A stretch of DNA of 33,238 nucleotides from Candidatus Thiodiazotropha sp. (ex Epidulcina cf. delphinae). GTDB taxonomy: Bacteria > Pseudomonadota > Gammaproteobacteria > Chromatiales > Chromatiaceae. Numbering within the stretch: position 1 is the first letter of the stretch; each line of letters begins with the position of its first letter. Positions 1 to 8,635 of this stretch are shown piece after piece. The position numbers were made by a program, and so were the translations under genes. The stretch is taken from contig JAHXHR010000028.1 of assembly GCA_025656505.1 (NCBI GenBank), forward strand, positions 1 through 33,238, given 5' to 3'. The notes beneath the pieces are model-generated. The model was not told the origin of the DNA and ran no database searches. It worked only from the letters and a program-made list of their open reading frames with translations.

Positions 1-92
1 ATCTGGAATGGCCACAACCAGCATGATCAGGTGATGATCAATAAGGGCGGAATGCACTTATAGGGCTGTCTGAAAATTGGGGTCCACTACTC

Positions 93-121
93 TTGACATG
101 GTAATGCATTTGCATTACCAT
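93..121 (+). promoter_or_regulatory. Putative sigma70 promoter of the TA operon overlapped by a 24-bp palindrome
   Basis: TTGACA at 93-98, TACCAT at 116-121 with 17-nt spacing; ATGGTAATGCA-TT-TGCATTACCAT (98-121) is a perfect 11-bp inverted repeat. Confidence 0.6.
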
Positions 122-157
122 TCAATATAGGTAATTGATATTGTTTTGGAGATCACA

Positions 158-496
158 ATGACCGCAACACTGACTGTGGAATCAACTCTCACCGACCGCT
201 ATCAGACAACGGTGCCTGAATCCGTGCGCCGCGCCCTGCACCTCGGAAAACGTGACAAAATCCGCTTCTCTCTTCAACCCGATGGAAGGGTCGTGCTGAC
301 CCGCGCCAACGACTCTGAGGCTGACCCACTTCTCGGACAGTTTCTGGGGTTTCTTGCCAAAGATATCGCAAAGCACCCTCAGCATGTACATGCTCTGAGT
401 GCCGACCTGGCCGAGAGAGTGCAATCATTGGTTGGTGATGTTGAAATTGACCTCGAATCACCACTCCCTGATGACGACCAGGACGAGGAAAACTGA
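158..496 (+). CDS. prlF: PrlF-type antitoxin, SpoVT/AbrB-fold
   Basis: N-terminal ESTLTDRYQTTVPESVRRALHLGKRDKIRF is an AbrB-like swapped-hairpin motif; ATG at 158 follows GGAG; adjacent to YhaV-like ORF. Confidence 0.8.
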   Translation: MTATLTVESTLTDRYQTTVPESVRRALHLGKRDKIRFSLQPDGRVVLTRANDSEADPLLGQFLGFLAKDIAKHPQHVHALSADLAERVQSLVGDVEIDLESPLPDDDQDEEN

Positions 497-498
497 GA

Positions 499-1008
499 TT
501 GGCTGCCGGTAAACCCCTGGTCATCAATGGCTGGACCATCTTTGCTCACTCGCTCTTTCTCGAGCAGCTGGAAGCTCTCCTGCAGAAGGTAGAGCGCCTG
601 CGCCAAAAGAACCCGAAAGGTTACAATAAGAAGAACACCACTAAACAACTTGCCGCCATTGCCAAACTAGCGTTTGAGATCATCCCTCAAGATCCAGCCC
701 GAACGGATTATCGCCAGGGCTCCACATTGGGTGGCGAGCACAAGCACTGGTTCCGTGCCAAGTTCTTTCAGCAGTACCGACTGTTTTTCCGGTATCACCA
801 TGAGAGCAAAATCATCATCTATGCATGGGTCAATGATGACAATACAAAGCGAGCTTATGGAAGCAGTACAGATGCCTATCGCGTTTTTCGTCGTATGATC
901 GAGAGTGGCCATCCACCAGATGATTGGAAAACTCTATTGGAAGAAGCCAGACAGGATAGCAAGCGGCTTCAAGACACACTGGAAAAAACCGGTGGAACTC
1001 CGCGCTGA
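499..1008 (+). CDS. yhaV: YhaV-type toxin
   Basis: NGWTIFAHSLFLEQLEALL..., DYRQGSTLGGEHKHWFRAKFFQQYRLFFRY, KIIIYAWVNDDNTKRAYGSSTDAYRVFRRM are YhaV-like; TTG start right after the antitoxin stop. Confidence 0.8.
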   Translation: MAAGKPLVINGWTIFAHSLFLEQLEALLQKVERLRQKNPKGYNKKNTTKQLAAIAKLAFEIIPQDPARTDYRQGSTLGGEHKHWFRAKFFQQYRLFFRYHHESKIIIYAWVNDDNTKRAYGSSTDAYRVFRRMIESGHPPDDWKTLLEEARQDSKRLQDTLEKTGGTPR

Positions 1009-1107
1009 TTCAATCTATAAGCATTTACTTATTGGAGCGTGAGTGGAGCGCAGAAAAGTACAAAATTCGTATCCCATTGTTTTAAATAGTATTTCCATGG
1101 GTTCTTT

Positions 1108-1136
1108 ATGAGGTTCAAGTCCTCTCCTCGGCACCA
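1108..1136 (+). pseudogene. 3' remnant of a tRNA, probably tRNA-Leu (T arm, acceptor strand, CCA)
   Basis: ATGAGGTTCAAGTCCTCTCCTCGGCACCA has a T-arm-like GAGGTTCAAGTCCTC, a 7-nt CCTCGGC acceptor strand and ACCA; no matching 5' half (GCCGAGG...) upstream in the window. Confidence 0.6.
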
Positions 1137-1175
1137 AATTCAAAAACAATCACAGATTACCAAAAATCATGAAAG

Positions 1176-1199
1176 GCACTGTTTTTACAGTGCTTTTTT
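1176..1199 (+). terminator. Rho-independent terminator
   Basis: GCACTGT...ACAGTGC stem followed by TTTTTT. Confidence 0.7.
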
Positions 1200-1367
1200 G
1201 TGTCTGTAATTTCATTCCGTTGTCTCTCATTGGCATAGCATGACTATTCCGCGTTGTTGCGCCTTGCCCCGCACCCCCGCAAGCGCACACTTCACCCCGT
1301 CCAACTGCAGTTTTTAGGATTATTCAAGCTGCTGAAGATTTCCCTACAACACACCATTTATCCCCCG

Positions 1368-1407
1368 CTGTCATACAACTGTAACAATACAGGCATAAAG
1401 TTGTAAA
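1368..1407 (+). promoter_or_regulatory. Tandem Pho boxes upstream of pstS
   Basis: CTGTCATACAACTGTAAC closely matches the PhoB box, followed by CAGGCATAAAGTTGTAA with 11-nt repeat periodicity. Confidence 0.75.
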
Positions 1408-1467
1408 AAATCGAAACGTTCATTGTGGGGGGTTTTTACACACAAAAACACCATCCGAGGGGTAATC

Positions 1468-2349
1468 ATGAAAAGGAATTTTTTTATTGCCGTATCGTTG
1501 GCGACTACAACCCTATTTTATTCCCTGCCGGCCAATGCCGCTGATCGCACCATTATCCAGAACAAAGGCTCCGACACCCTGGTCAATGTCGCCCAGGCAT
1601 GGGCGGAAGCCTATCGGGATGTCGATGCCGATATCGCGGTCGCCGTCTCCGGCGGTGGTTCTGGGACAGGCATCGCGGCAATGATCAACGGCACTGTGGA
1701 TATCGCCAACACCAGCCGAAAAATGAAGTCGAAAGAGGTGAAAATGGCGAAAGGCAAAGGCCAGCACCCGTTTGAGCATGTGGTAGGCTACGATGCCCTG
1801 GCGGTATTCATCCATAACGACAATCCCATAAAATCCCTCTCTTTCGAACAATTAAAATCGATTTTCGGCCGTGGCGGCAAGGCTACGAAATGGTCCGATA
1901 TCGGCATCAATGTCCCCGGCTGCAAGAGCGACAAGATCGTCGTGGTCAGCCGTCAGAACAACTCCGGAACCTATGCCTATTTTAAAAAGGCGGCACTCGG
2001 TAAGAAAGGAAAATTCCGCCAAGGCACGCTGGACATGCACGGCTCCAAGGATGTTGTGGATCTTGTGGAAAAGACCCCCTGCGCCATCGGTTACAGCGGC
2101 CTTGCCTATGCGACCGACCATATCAAGATGACCTGCATCGCCAAACAGAACGGTGGTGAGTGCGTCAATCCGAGCGTCGAGACCGCCAGTGATCACAGCT
2201 ACCCCATTGCCCGGCCCTTGTTCATGTACACCAATGGCGAGCCCAAGGGCGCCGTCAAGACCTATCTCGATTGGATCAAGAGCGATGCCGGCCAGTGCAT
2301 CCTGATGAAAAAGGGTTATGCGCCAAGTCGTGATGTAAGTTGCGGCTGA
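1468..2349 (+). CDS. pstS: Phosphate ABC transporter substrate-binding protein
   Basis: Signal peptide, then IIQNKGSDTLVNVAQAWAEAYRD...VSGGGSGTGIAAMINGTVDIANTSRKMK...SRQNNSGTYAYF; ATG at 1468 with GAGGGG upstream. Confidence 0.9.
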   Translation: MKRNFFIAVSLATTTLFYSLPANAADRTIIQNKGSDTLVNVAQAWAEAYRDVDADIAVAVSGGGSGTGIAAMINGTVDIANTSRKMKSKEVKMAKGKGQHPFEHVVGYDALAVFIHNDNPIKSLSFEQLKSIFGRGGKATKWSDIGINVPGCKSDKIVVVSRQNNSGTYAYFKKAALGKKGKFRQGTLDMHGSKDVVDLVEKTPCAIGYSGLAYATDHIKMTCIAKQNGGECVNPSVETASDHSYPIARPLFMYTNGEPKGAVKTYLDWIKSDAGQCILMKKGYAPSRDVSCG

Positions 2350-2384
2350 ATCACGACAGGATAATCAAAGCGGAGCATCAAGCC

Positions 2385-3461
2385 ATGTCCCACCTCGATG
2401 AACGTTTGGAGCACGACCTCAACAATATCCACGACCGGGTGGTAAAAATGGGGACTCAGGTCCAGCAAGCGGTAAAAAATGCCGTCAACGCCCTCCAGAC
2501 CGGTAATGCCAAACTCGCCTACGCTACGGTGCTGAACGATAACCCGATCAACCGTTCGATGCGCGAAATCGATAAGACCTGCCATCGCTTCTTCGCCATA
2601 CATATCCCCAGTGGTGGTCACCTGCGTCTGCTCTCTTCGGTTATCCGCGCGAATATCGAACTGGAGCGTATCGGTGACTATGCGGTGACCATCGCCCGTG
2701 AAGCAGCGCAACTCTCTCAGCCGCCGAGCGGTAACCTCGGCAGAGAACTGGATCGCATCGCCGGTGAAACCATGCGCATGTTGCAACAGGCCATCAAGGC
2801 ATTTACCGAGCTCGATGCAGACATTGCAAAAATCACCATGGTCATGGCTGATGAATTTGAGCACAATCTGGATGGTGTCTACACCAGGATGATGGCCAAT
2901 GATGAACAAGCCAGGGTCAGGGAAATACTGGCGACCTTCGTGGTCTTCAACCAATTAAAGCGCATTGCCGACCAGGCAAAGAACCTGTGTGAGGATACTG
3001 TGTTTGCCGTTATAGGGGAGCAGAAGGCGCGCAAGAGCCTCAATATTATCTTTATCGACGAAGACAACAGTTGTTTTAGTCAGCTAGCTGAGGCCATTGC
3101 CCGAAAGAACCACCCTCAGACCGGCAATTATCGGAGTGCGGGACGCATACCGGCAGAGGCCATAAACCCGAATCTGGTATCGTTCATGGAAAATCGAGGC
3201 ATTGATTTCAGTCAGGCTCAATTGACGGCACTCGATCAACTGACGGCTAAAGAGATTTCAGATCAGCATGTCATTGTCAGTCTTCAAGGCAGCATATCCT
3301 CCTATCTTCCACAGATTCCCTTTCATACCTCAGGGATTGAATGGGGTCTGGGTGAGATCCCCAGGGATGAAGATTCCCATGAATTTGAGTTGCTATACCG
3401 TGAAATCGCCATCTTAATAAAGGATCTGATGGAATTGCTTCGCGGGGAAGGGGCGAACTGA
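2385..3461 (+). CDS. phoU: PhoU-family regulator fused to a C-terminal LMW-PTP/arsenate-reductase-like domain
   Basis: N-terminal two-repeat PhoU (SHLDERLEHDLNNIHDRVVKMGTQVQQAVKNAV...); from about 3036 SLNIIFIDEDNSCFSQLAEAIARKN...YRSAGRIPAEAINPNLVSFMENRGIDFS aligns with the LMW-PTP fold. Confidence 0.85.
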   Translation: MSHLDERLEHDLNNIHDRVVKMGTQVQQAVKNAVNALQTGNAKLAYATVLNDNPINRSMREIDKTCHRFFAIHIPSGGHLRLLSSVIRANIELERIGDYAVTIAREAAQLSQPPSGNLGRELDRIAGETMRMLQQAIKAFTELDADIAKITMVMADEFEHNLDGVYTRMMANDEQARVREILATFVVFNQLKRIADQAKNLCEDTVFAVIGEQKARKSLNIIFIDEDNSCFSQLAEAIARKNHPQTGNYRSAGRIPAEAINPNLVSFMENRGIDFSQAQLTALDQLTAKEISDQHVIVSLQGSISSYLPQIPFHTSGIEWGLGEIPRDEDSHEFELLYREIAILIKDLMELLRGEGAN

Positions 3462-3462
3462 A

Positions 3463-4395
3463 ATGCTGGAAGTCAACCCGCTGCAAAGACCGATGACCAC
3501 AGACTTCGACAGCCGCGACATGGACTGGTACATCGATAAAATTGTCCAGTTCCTGGTCTTTGTCGCAGGTATTTCCGCCATTGTTTTCATCATCGGCATC
3601 TTTGTCTTCATCACCTTCGAGGGCTTCGGCTTTCTGCTTGAGGATTTCAGTTTCCGAGAATTTTTCCTCTCTCCTTTCTGGGAGCCATCGGACGAGGATG
3701 TGCCTGAATACGGTATCCTCGCACTTGTCGCGGGTACGGCAAGCGTTACCGGACTGGCGATGATCGTGGCCATCCCCTTCTCTCTCGGCGCCGCCATATT
3801 CATCGGCGAGTTCGCCACGGGTAAGCTCAGAGAGTCACTCAAGGTTTTGGTGGAGCTCCTGGCAGCCATCCCGTCGGTGGTCTGGGGTTTCATCGGTCTT
3901 TCCATCATGAATCCACTGATTATCGATCTGTTCGACGTACCCGTTGGCCTGAATGTGCTCAATGCCGGCGTCATTCTGGGATTGATGGCGGCGCCGATCA
4001 TGACCTCCATCGCCGAGGACGCCCTCAAGGCGGTGCCGGATCGTTACCGTGAAGCGGCCGAAGCACTGGGCGCAACTCGCTGGCAAGTGATTTATAAAAC
4101 CGTTCTGCCGGCAGCGAAAAACGGTCTCCTCGGTGCAGTGCTGTTGGGCGTGGGCCGTGGCTTCGGTGAAACCATGGCGGTGCTGATGGCTACCGGCCAC
4201 GCGGTCAATATCCCAGGCAGTCTGTTCGATCCGGTACGGGCGTTGACCGCCACCATCGCCGCAGAATTGGGCGAAACCGCGGTCGGTTCGCCCCATTATC
4301 AGGCGTTGTTTACGATAGGGATCTTTCTTTTCATCATCACTTTTTTGATCAACCTGACTGCGGATCTCATCGTTCGCGGCATCCGTAAAGGATAA
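3463..4395 (+). CDS. pstC: Phosphate ABC transporter permease PstC
   Basis: Multi-TM permease with EALGATRWQVIYKTVLPAAKNGLLGAVLLGVGRGFGETMAVLMATG. Confidence 0.9.
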   Translation: MLEVNPLQRPMTTDFDSRDMDWYIDKIVQFLVFVAGISAIVFIIGIFVFITFEGFGFLLEDFSFREFFLSPFWEPSDEDVPEYGILALVAGTASVTGLAMIVAIPFSLGAAIFIGEFATGKLRESLKVLVELLAAIPSVVWGFIGLSIMNPLIIDLFDVPVGLNVLNAGVILGLMAAPIMTSIAEDALKAVPDRYREAAEALGATRWQVIYKTVLPAAKNGLLGAVLLGVGRGFGETMAVLMATGHAVNIPGSLFDPVRALTATIAAELGETAVGSPHYQALFTIGIFLFIITFLINLTADLIVRGIRKG

Positions 4396-4401
4396 ATCGA
4401 G

Positions 4402-5271
4402 ATGTTCGCCGAATCATCACTCAATGTCCGGAACAAGCGCATCCAAAACCTATTCCGCATCCTGTTCCTGATAATGACTATCCTGCTGATCATTCCGGTG
4501 GTCGCCATTCTGGCCACCCTGATCGCCAAGGGGGGGAGCATCATCTCCATCGATTTCCTGTTCACCCATCCCACAAACGGCATGACGGCCGGCGGCATCT
4601 TCCCTGCCCTGCTGGGTACGGTGTGGATCGTGGCGGTCGCCTTGTTGGCCTCTGTCCCCCTGGGCGTGGCGGCGGCCATCTATCTGAATGAATATGCCGG
4701 CGACAACTGGTTCACCCGCATCATCCAGCTCGCCATCATCAACCTGGCCGGCGTCCCCTCCATTGTGCATGCCCTGTTCGGTGTAGGCGCCTTCGTCATC
4801 TTTTTCGGATTCGGCACCAGCATCCTCGCGGCCGGTCTGACCCTGGCCATCATGACCCTGCCGGTGGTGATCGTTTCCACCCGTGAATCCCTGCGGGCCG
4901 TTCCGCAAGCCTTCAGAGAGGCCTGCTGGAATATGGGCGCCACCCGCTGGCAGACCATCCGCCGGGTGGTCCTCCCCAATGCCGTGAGCGGTATCCTGAC
5001 CGGTGTCATCCTGGAGGTTTCGCGCACTGCTGGCGAGACGGCGCCGATCATGTTCACCGGCGCCGTCTTTTTCCTGCCCTTTTTGCCACAGGGCGTGTTC
5101 GACCAAACCATGGCCCTCTCCCTGCACCTGTTCGTCATCGCCACCCAGGTGCCCGGTGTCCCCGAGAACCTGCCCTTCGGTGTCGCATTGGTTCTTATCG
5201 CCATGGTGCTGCTGATGAACAGTATCTCCATCGCATTCCGCATGTATCTGCGAGGCAAAAAGAAATGGTAG
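4402..5271 (+). CDS. pstA: Phosphate ABC transporter permease PstA
   Basis: ACWNMGATRWQTIRRVVLPNAVSGILTGVILEVSRTAGETAPIMFTGA EAA-loop region, next to pstC. Confidence 0.9.
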   Translation: MFAESSLNVRNKRIQNLFRILFLIMTILLIIPVVAILATLIAKGGSIISIDFLFTHPTNGMTAGGIFPALLGTVWIVAVALLASVPLGVAAAIYLNEYAGDNWFTRIIQLAIINLAGVPSIVHALFGVGAFVIFFGFGTSILAAGLTLAIMTLPVVIVSTRESLRAVPQAFREACWNMGATRWQTIRRVVLPNAVSGILTGVILEVSRTAGETAPIMFTGAVFFLPFLPQGVFDQTMALSLHLFVIATQVPGVPENLPFGVALVLIAMVLLMNSISIAFRMYLRGKKKW

Positions 5272-6080
5272 ATATGAGTATCAATCCAGCGACCGCTGAC
5301 ACGTTGATAGCGGCCATTGCGCAAGACCCGGTCAAACTCGGCGTCAGTGATCTGCACATCAGTTATGGAGGCGCTCCGGCCCTGAGCATCGTCGGCCTGA
5401 CAGTGAAGGAACATGAGATCTTCGGTATTATCGGACCCGCCAATGCCGGGAAGACCTCATTTCTCAAGGCGTTGAACCGGATGGATACCTTCAACCCGAA
5501 TATGCGGGTCAAGGGTGAGATCCTGTTCAACGGGCTGAATGTGCGAAACCTGAAAAACATCTATGCCTTACGCAGTCGCATCGGCGTGGTCTTCCCCTTG
5601 CCCGTAGGCCTGCCCCTGACCATCTATGAAAATGTCGCCCTATCCCCGCGTCTGCGCGGGATTAACCGAACCGGCGACCTGGATGTGATCGTCGAACGCT
5701 GCCTCACCAGGGCCGCGTTATGGGATGAAGTCAAAGACCGGCTGGGCTCGCTGGGGAGCCTGCTTTCCGGCGGACAGCAGCAAAGGCTGACCATCGCCCG
5801 CGCACTGTCGCAAGAGCCTGATCTGTTAATGCTGGATGAATTCTCCATCGCCGTGGACCCGGTCACCACCATGCGCATAGAGCATGTACTCAAAGAACTC
5901 AAGCAGGACATGACCATCATCCTGGTGACCAACCTGGTCCAGCAGGCTCGGCGTCTTGCTGATCGCACTGCCTTTTTTCTTGCCGGTGAATGCGTCGAGA
6001 TCGGCGAAACGGAAGACCTGTTCAGCGGTGATGTAAAAGACCAAAGGACACGGGACTATGTTGAAGGAAAATTCGGCTGA
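5265..6080 (+). CDS. pstB: PstB-like ATPase with altered Q-loop and H-loop
   Basis: Walker A GPANAGKTS, signature LSGGQQQRL, Walker B LLMLDE; Q-loop VFQ is VFP (codon 5595-5597) and switch His is Asn (VTN, codon 5931-5933). Confidence 0.85.
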   Translation: MVDMSINPATADTLIAAIAQDPVKLGVSDLHISYGGAPALSIVGLTVKEHEIFGIIGPANAGKTSFLKALNRMDTFNPNMRVKGEILFNGLNVRNLKNIYALRSRIGVVFPLPVGLPLTIYENVALSPRLRGINRTGDLDVIVERCLTRAALWDEVKDRLGSLGSLLSGGQQQRLTIARALSQEPDLLMLDEFSIAVDPVTTMRIEHVLKELKQDMTIILVTNLVQQARRLADRTAFFLAGECVEIGETEDLFSGDVKDQRTRDYVEGKFG

Positions 6081-6111
6081 GCCGGAAACCTGGACCTTTG
6101 CAGGAGATCCT

Positions 6112-6915
6112 ATGAAAATCGCCACCACCGACACCATGAATGACACCGCGCCGAAATATGCCATCCGAACCAGCAGACTCAATCTCTGGTATGGTGCGTT
6201 TCAGGCCCTGTTCGATGTCGATCTCAATATCGATAACGGCAGGATCACATCCCTCATCGGTCCCTCAGGATGCGGTAAGTCCACTTTCCTACGCAGTGTA
6301 AACCGCATCAATGAAAGACTGGATTATGTGCGTATCGAAGGCGCCATCGATGTGATGGATAAGAATATCTATGACCCGGATGTGGAGCTGATGCAGGTGC
6401 GCAAGCAGGTCGGCATGGTGTTCCAGCGTCCCAATCCATTGCCCATCTCCATCCGCGACAATATCCTATTCGGCCACAGTCTCCATAACAAAGGTAAGAA
6501 TGCCTCTCGGGCGGATCGGGAAGAGATAGTCGAGTCTTCATTGAAACAGGTTCTGCTATGGGACAAAATCAAGGATCGTCTCAATCAAAAGGGAACGGAG
6601 TTGTCACTTGAAGAGCAGCAAAAGCTCTGTATCGCCCGCCTCCTCCCGGTCAAACCCAGCGTACTGTTAATGGACGAGCCCTGTTCCGCACTCGATCCGA
6701 AAGGTACGGCCGCGGTCGAAGAGTTGATATGGGAGCTACGAGGTGAATACACCATCCTTATCGTCACCCACAACATGGCGCAGGCAAGACGGGCCAGCGA
6801 AGCGTGTATTTTCATGCTGATGGGGAAAGTGGTCGAACACCAAGCGACGGAAGATCTGTTTGTCACGCCCGAAGAAAAGGAGACCGCGGATTATATTGAA
6901 GGACGGTATGGGTAA
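6112..6915 (+). CDS. pstB: PstB-like ATPase with altered ABC signature
   Basis: Walker A GPSGCGKST, Q-loop MVFQRPNP, Walker B LLMDEPCSALD, H-loop VTHNM intact; signature LSGGQ is LSLEE (6601-6615). ATG at 6112 follows AGGAG. Confidence 0.88.
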   Translation: MKIATTDTMNDTAPKYAIRTSRLNLWYGAFQALFDVDLNIDNGRITSLIGPSGCGKSTFLRSVNRINERLDYVRIEGAIDVMDKNIYDPDVELMQVRKQVGMVFQRPNPLPISIRDNILFGHSLHNKGKNASRADREEIVESSLKQVLLWDKIKDRLNQKGTELSLEEQQKLCIARLLPVKPSVLLMDEPCSALDPKGTAAVEELIWELRGEYTILIVTHNMAQARRASEACIFMLMGKVVEHQATEDLFVTPEEKETADYIEGRYG

Positions 6916-7043
6916 GCCATGATCATTGTTGGCTATGTCTGTGAAATGAGCATGCAGAATTCCTCCCGCCAAGACCGCAAAGTACGCCGAGAAGGCCATG
7001 AAATAGCTTATTTTGAGTCCCTCCGGCTCCTGCCATTCGCAAT

Positions 7044-7293
7044 CTAGCCCGCATTTCTCACCAGACGGACCGTACTAACAGGAAAACTTATGAAAGTTGA
7101 ACAGGTTAGCATCTCTCACCGTATGGCATTCATCGGACCATCTGCCCTATTTGGTTTTTGGAACAACCAGGCCGAGCCTCTTGAACGATCGGGCTTGAAC
7201 CATAGGCCCGGCTATGCTTCTGCACCCGATCGTCCAACCTGCTTCGGCCTGGTTGCACCAAAAACCAAAATCCTGGTGAGAAATGCGGGCTAG
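7044..7293. repeat. Nested inverted-repeat element (MITE/REP-like)
   Basis: Perfect 20-bp arms CTAGCCCGCATTTCTCACCA (7044-7063) / TGGTGAGAAATGCGGGCTAG (7274-7293); inner 26-bp arms with 2 mismatches (7150-7175 / 7244-7269); ACGATCGGG/CCCGATCGT (7185-7193 / 7225-7233); central hairpin CATAG...CTATG (7201-7216). Confidence 0.75.
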
Positions 7294-7432
7294 TATTTTT
7301 CCTTCAACCTCCATCGAGGCTTGATTAGTTGGAATTATCGTTGCATTGATGATTTTAATAGGACCAATCCCTCCTCCACCGCATAGCGGCCGTTTCGAGG
7401 CCCTTCTACAGTGGCCAACTGCGGTTTTTAGG

Positions 7433-7482
7433 TTGAATCTAGGAAGCTAATTATGCGTTAAATCTAAGAAGCTGATTATTAG
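7433..7482. repeat. Two imperfect 25-bp tandem copies
   Basis: TTGAATCTAGGAAGCTAATTATGCG then TTAAATCTAAGAAGCTGATTATTAG. Confidence 0.6.
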
Positions 7483-7560
7483 GAAACCTATGAGTCCCTG
7501 TGCTTTACTTGAAGGTAGAAGAGTACCTTCCATCACAGTGCGGATATAACGAGCAATGTT

Positions 7561-8565
7561 ATGAAAAAACAGGCTTGGTGGTTTGCTATAGTGGGTGTGA
7601 TTATCGCTGGAGTCCTGGTCTTGTCACTCAGCAGACCGACAACTACAGCACCGCAAATCATGCACGAAATCGTTATCGCACTGTCTACCACGCCACCGTC
7701 AGGACTGATCTATATAGCCCACGAAAAAGGCTATTTTACGGATCAAGGCCTGGATGTGACATTGCAGAAAGTGGATTCGGGCAAGGCGGCGCTAGCGATG
7801 GTCCTGGAAAAACGCGCCGATATGGGCGCGACTTCAGAGAACCCTATCATGCATGCGGTCCTTCAGGATGAACCGGTGCGCCTGCTCGCAACCATTTTAT
7901 CCACCGGCAGGAACTATGTGGTGCTGGGCAGGAAGGACCGGGATATATCGTCCGTGAGTGATTTAAAAGGAAAAAAGGTCGGCGTTACAGCGGGTACGAA
8001 CAGTGAGTTTCTTCTTGAGGCGATGCTGACCCTGAACGGGGTGAGTGGTGAGGAAATCGAAAAAGTGCCTATTCCACCCACGCAGATCACGGATGCCGTC
8101 GTCAATGGCGAGGTCGACGCCATTTCATCCTGGAATCCCCATATCCTGAAGGCGCAAAAAAAACTACGGGACAATCATATCACCTTCTATGGCAGCGAGA
8201 TCTATACGGCGACGTTTAATCTTGTGGCGTTAGCCGGGTACATCAAAGACAACCCGCTGGTGATTGAGAAGGCGCTACGCGCCTTGATGAGCGCGGAGAA
8301 TTTCGTTAAAAAAGAGCCGCAGCAGGCGCGCTCCATGCTTGCCAAACATATCAGGTTGAATAAACCCATGCTCGACGAACTATGGGAGATATATAACTAC
8401 GAAGTCACCCTCGATCAGACCCTGATCACCACCATGGAAAGCCAGGCAAAGTGGGCCATCCGCCATGGTATGAGTAACAGAAAAACGCTTCCTGACTTCC
8501 TCGGCGTTATCTATCTTGACGGGATGAATGCGGTAAAGCCTGATGCAGTGACCGTGATCCACTGA
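7561..8565 (+). CDS. ABC-type nitrate/sulfonate/taurine-like (NMT1/SsuA family) substrate-binding protein
   Basis: Membrane anchor then IVIALSTTPPSGLIYIAHEKGYFTDQGLDVTLQKVDSGKAALAMVLEKRADMG...VGVTAGTNSEFLLEAML. Confidence 0.8.
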   Translation: MKKQAWWFAIVGVIIAGVLVLSLSRPTTTAPQIMHEIVIALSTTPPSGLIYIAHEKGYFTDQGLDVTLQKVDSGKAALAMVLEKRADMGATSENPIMHAVLQDEPVRLLATILSTGRNYVVLGRKDRDISSVSDLKGKKVGVTAGTNSEFLLEAMLTLNGVSGEEIEKVPIPPTQITDAVVNGEVDAISSWNPHILKAQKKLRDNHITFYGSEIYTATFNLVALAGYIKDNPLVIEKALRALMSAENFVKKEPQQARSMLAKHIRLNKPMLDELWEIYNYEVTLDQTLITTMESQAKWAIRHGMSNRKTLPDFLGVIYLDGMNAVKPDAVTVIH

Positions 8566-8635
8566 GGACGGACCATGAACACCGATTTCGAATACATGGC
8601 TGTGACCTGTCATTGCATCGGCGTGAAACACAACC

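Noticed and set aside
61-92. CTGTCTGAAAATTGGGGTCCACT resembles an insertion-sequence terminal repeat
   Set aside because: Only one end is visible, with no transposase in the window; cannot be supported without a search.
4450-5414. Long minus-strand ORFs (225 and 244 aa) opposite pstA
   Set aside because: Low-complexity antisense translations of a clear PstA coding region; no recognisable domain.
5265-6080. PstB-1 as a pseudogene
   Set aside because: ORF is full length, with Walker A/B and LSGGQ conserved; losses are confined to motifs complementary to PstB-2, so specialisation fits better than decay.
7090-7293. 67-aa plus-strand ORF
   Set aside because: Lies within the nested palindrome and ends at its outer arm; not protein-like.
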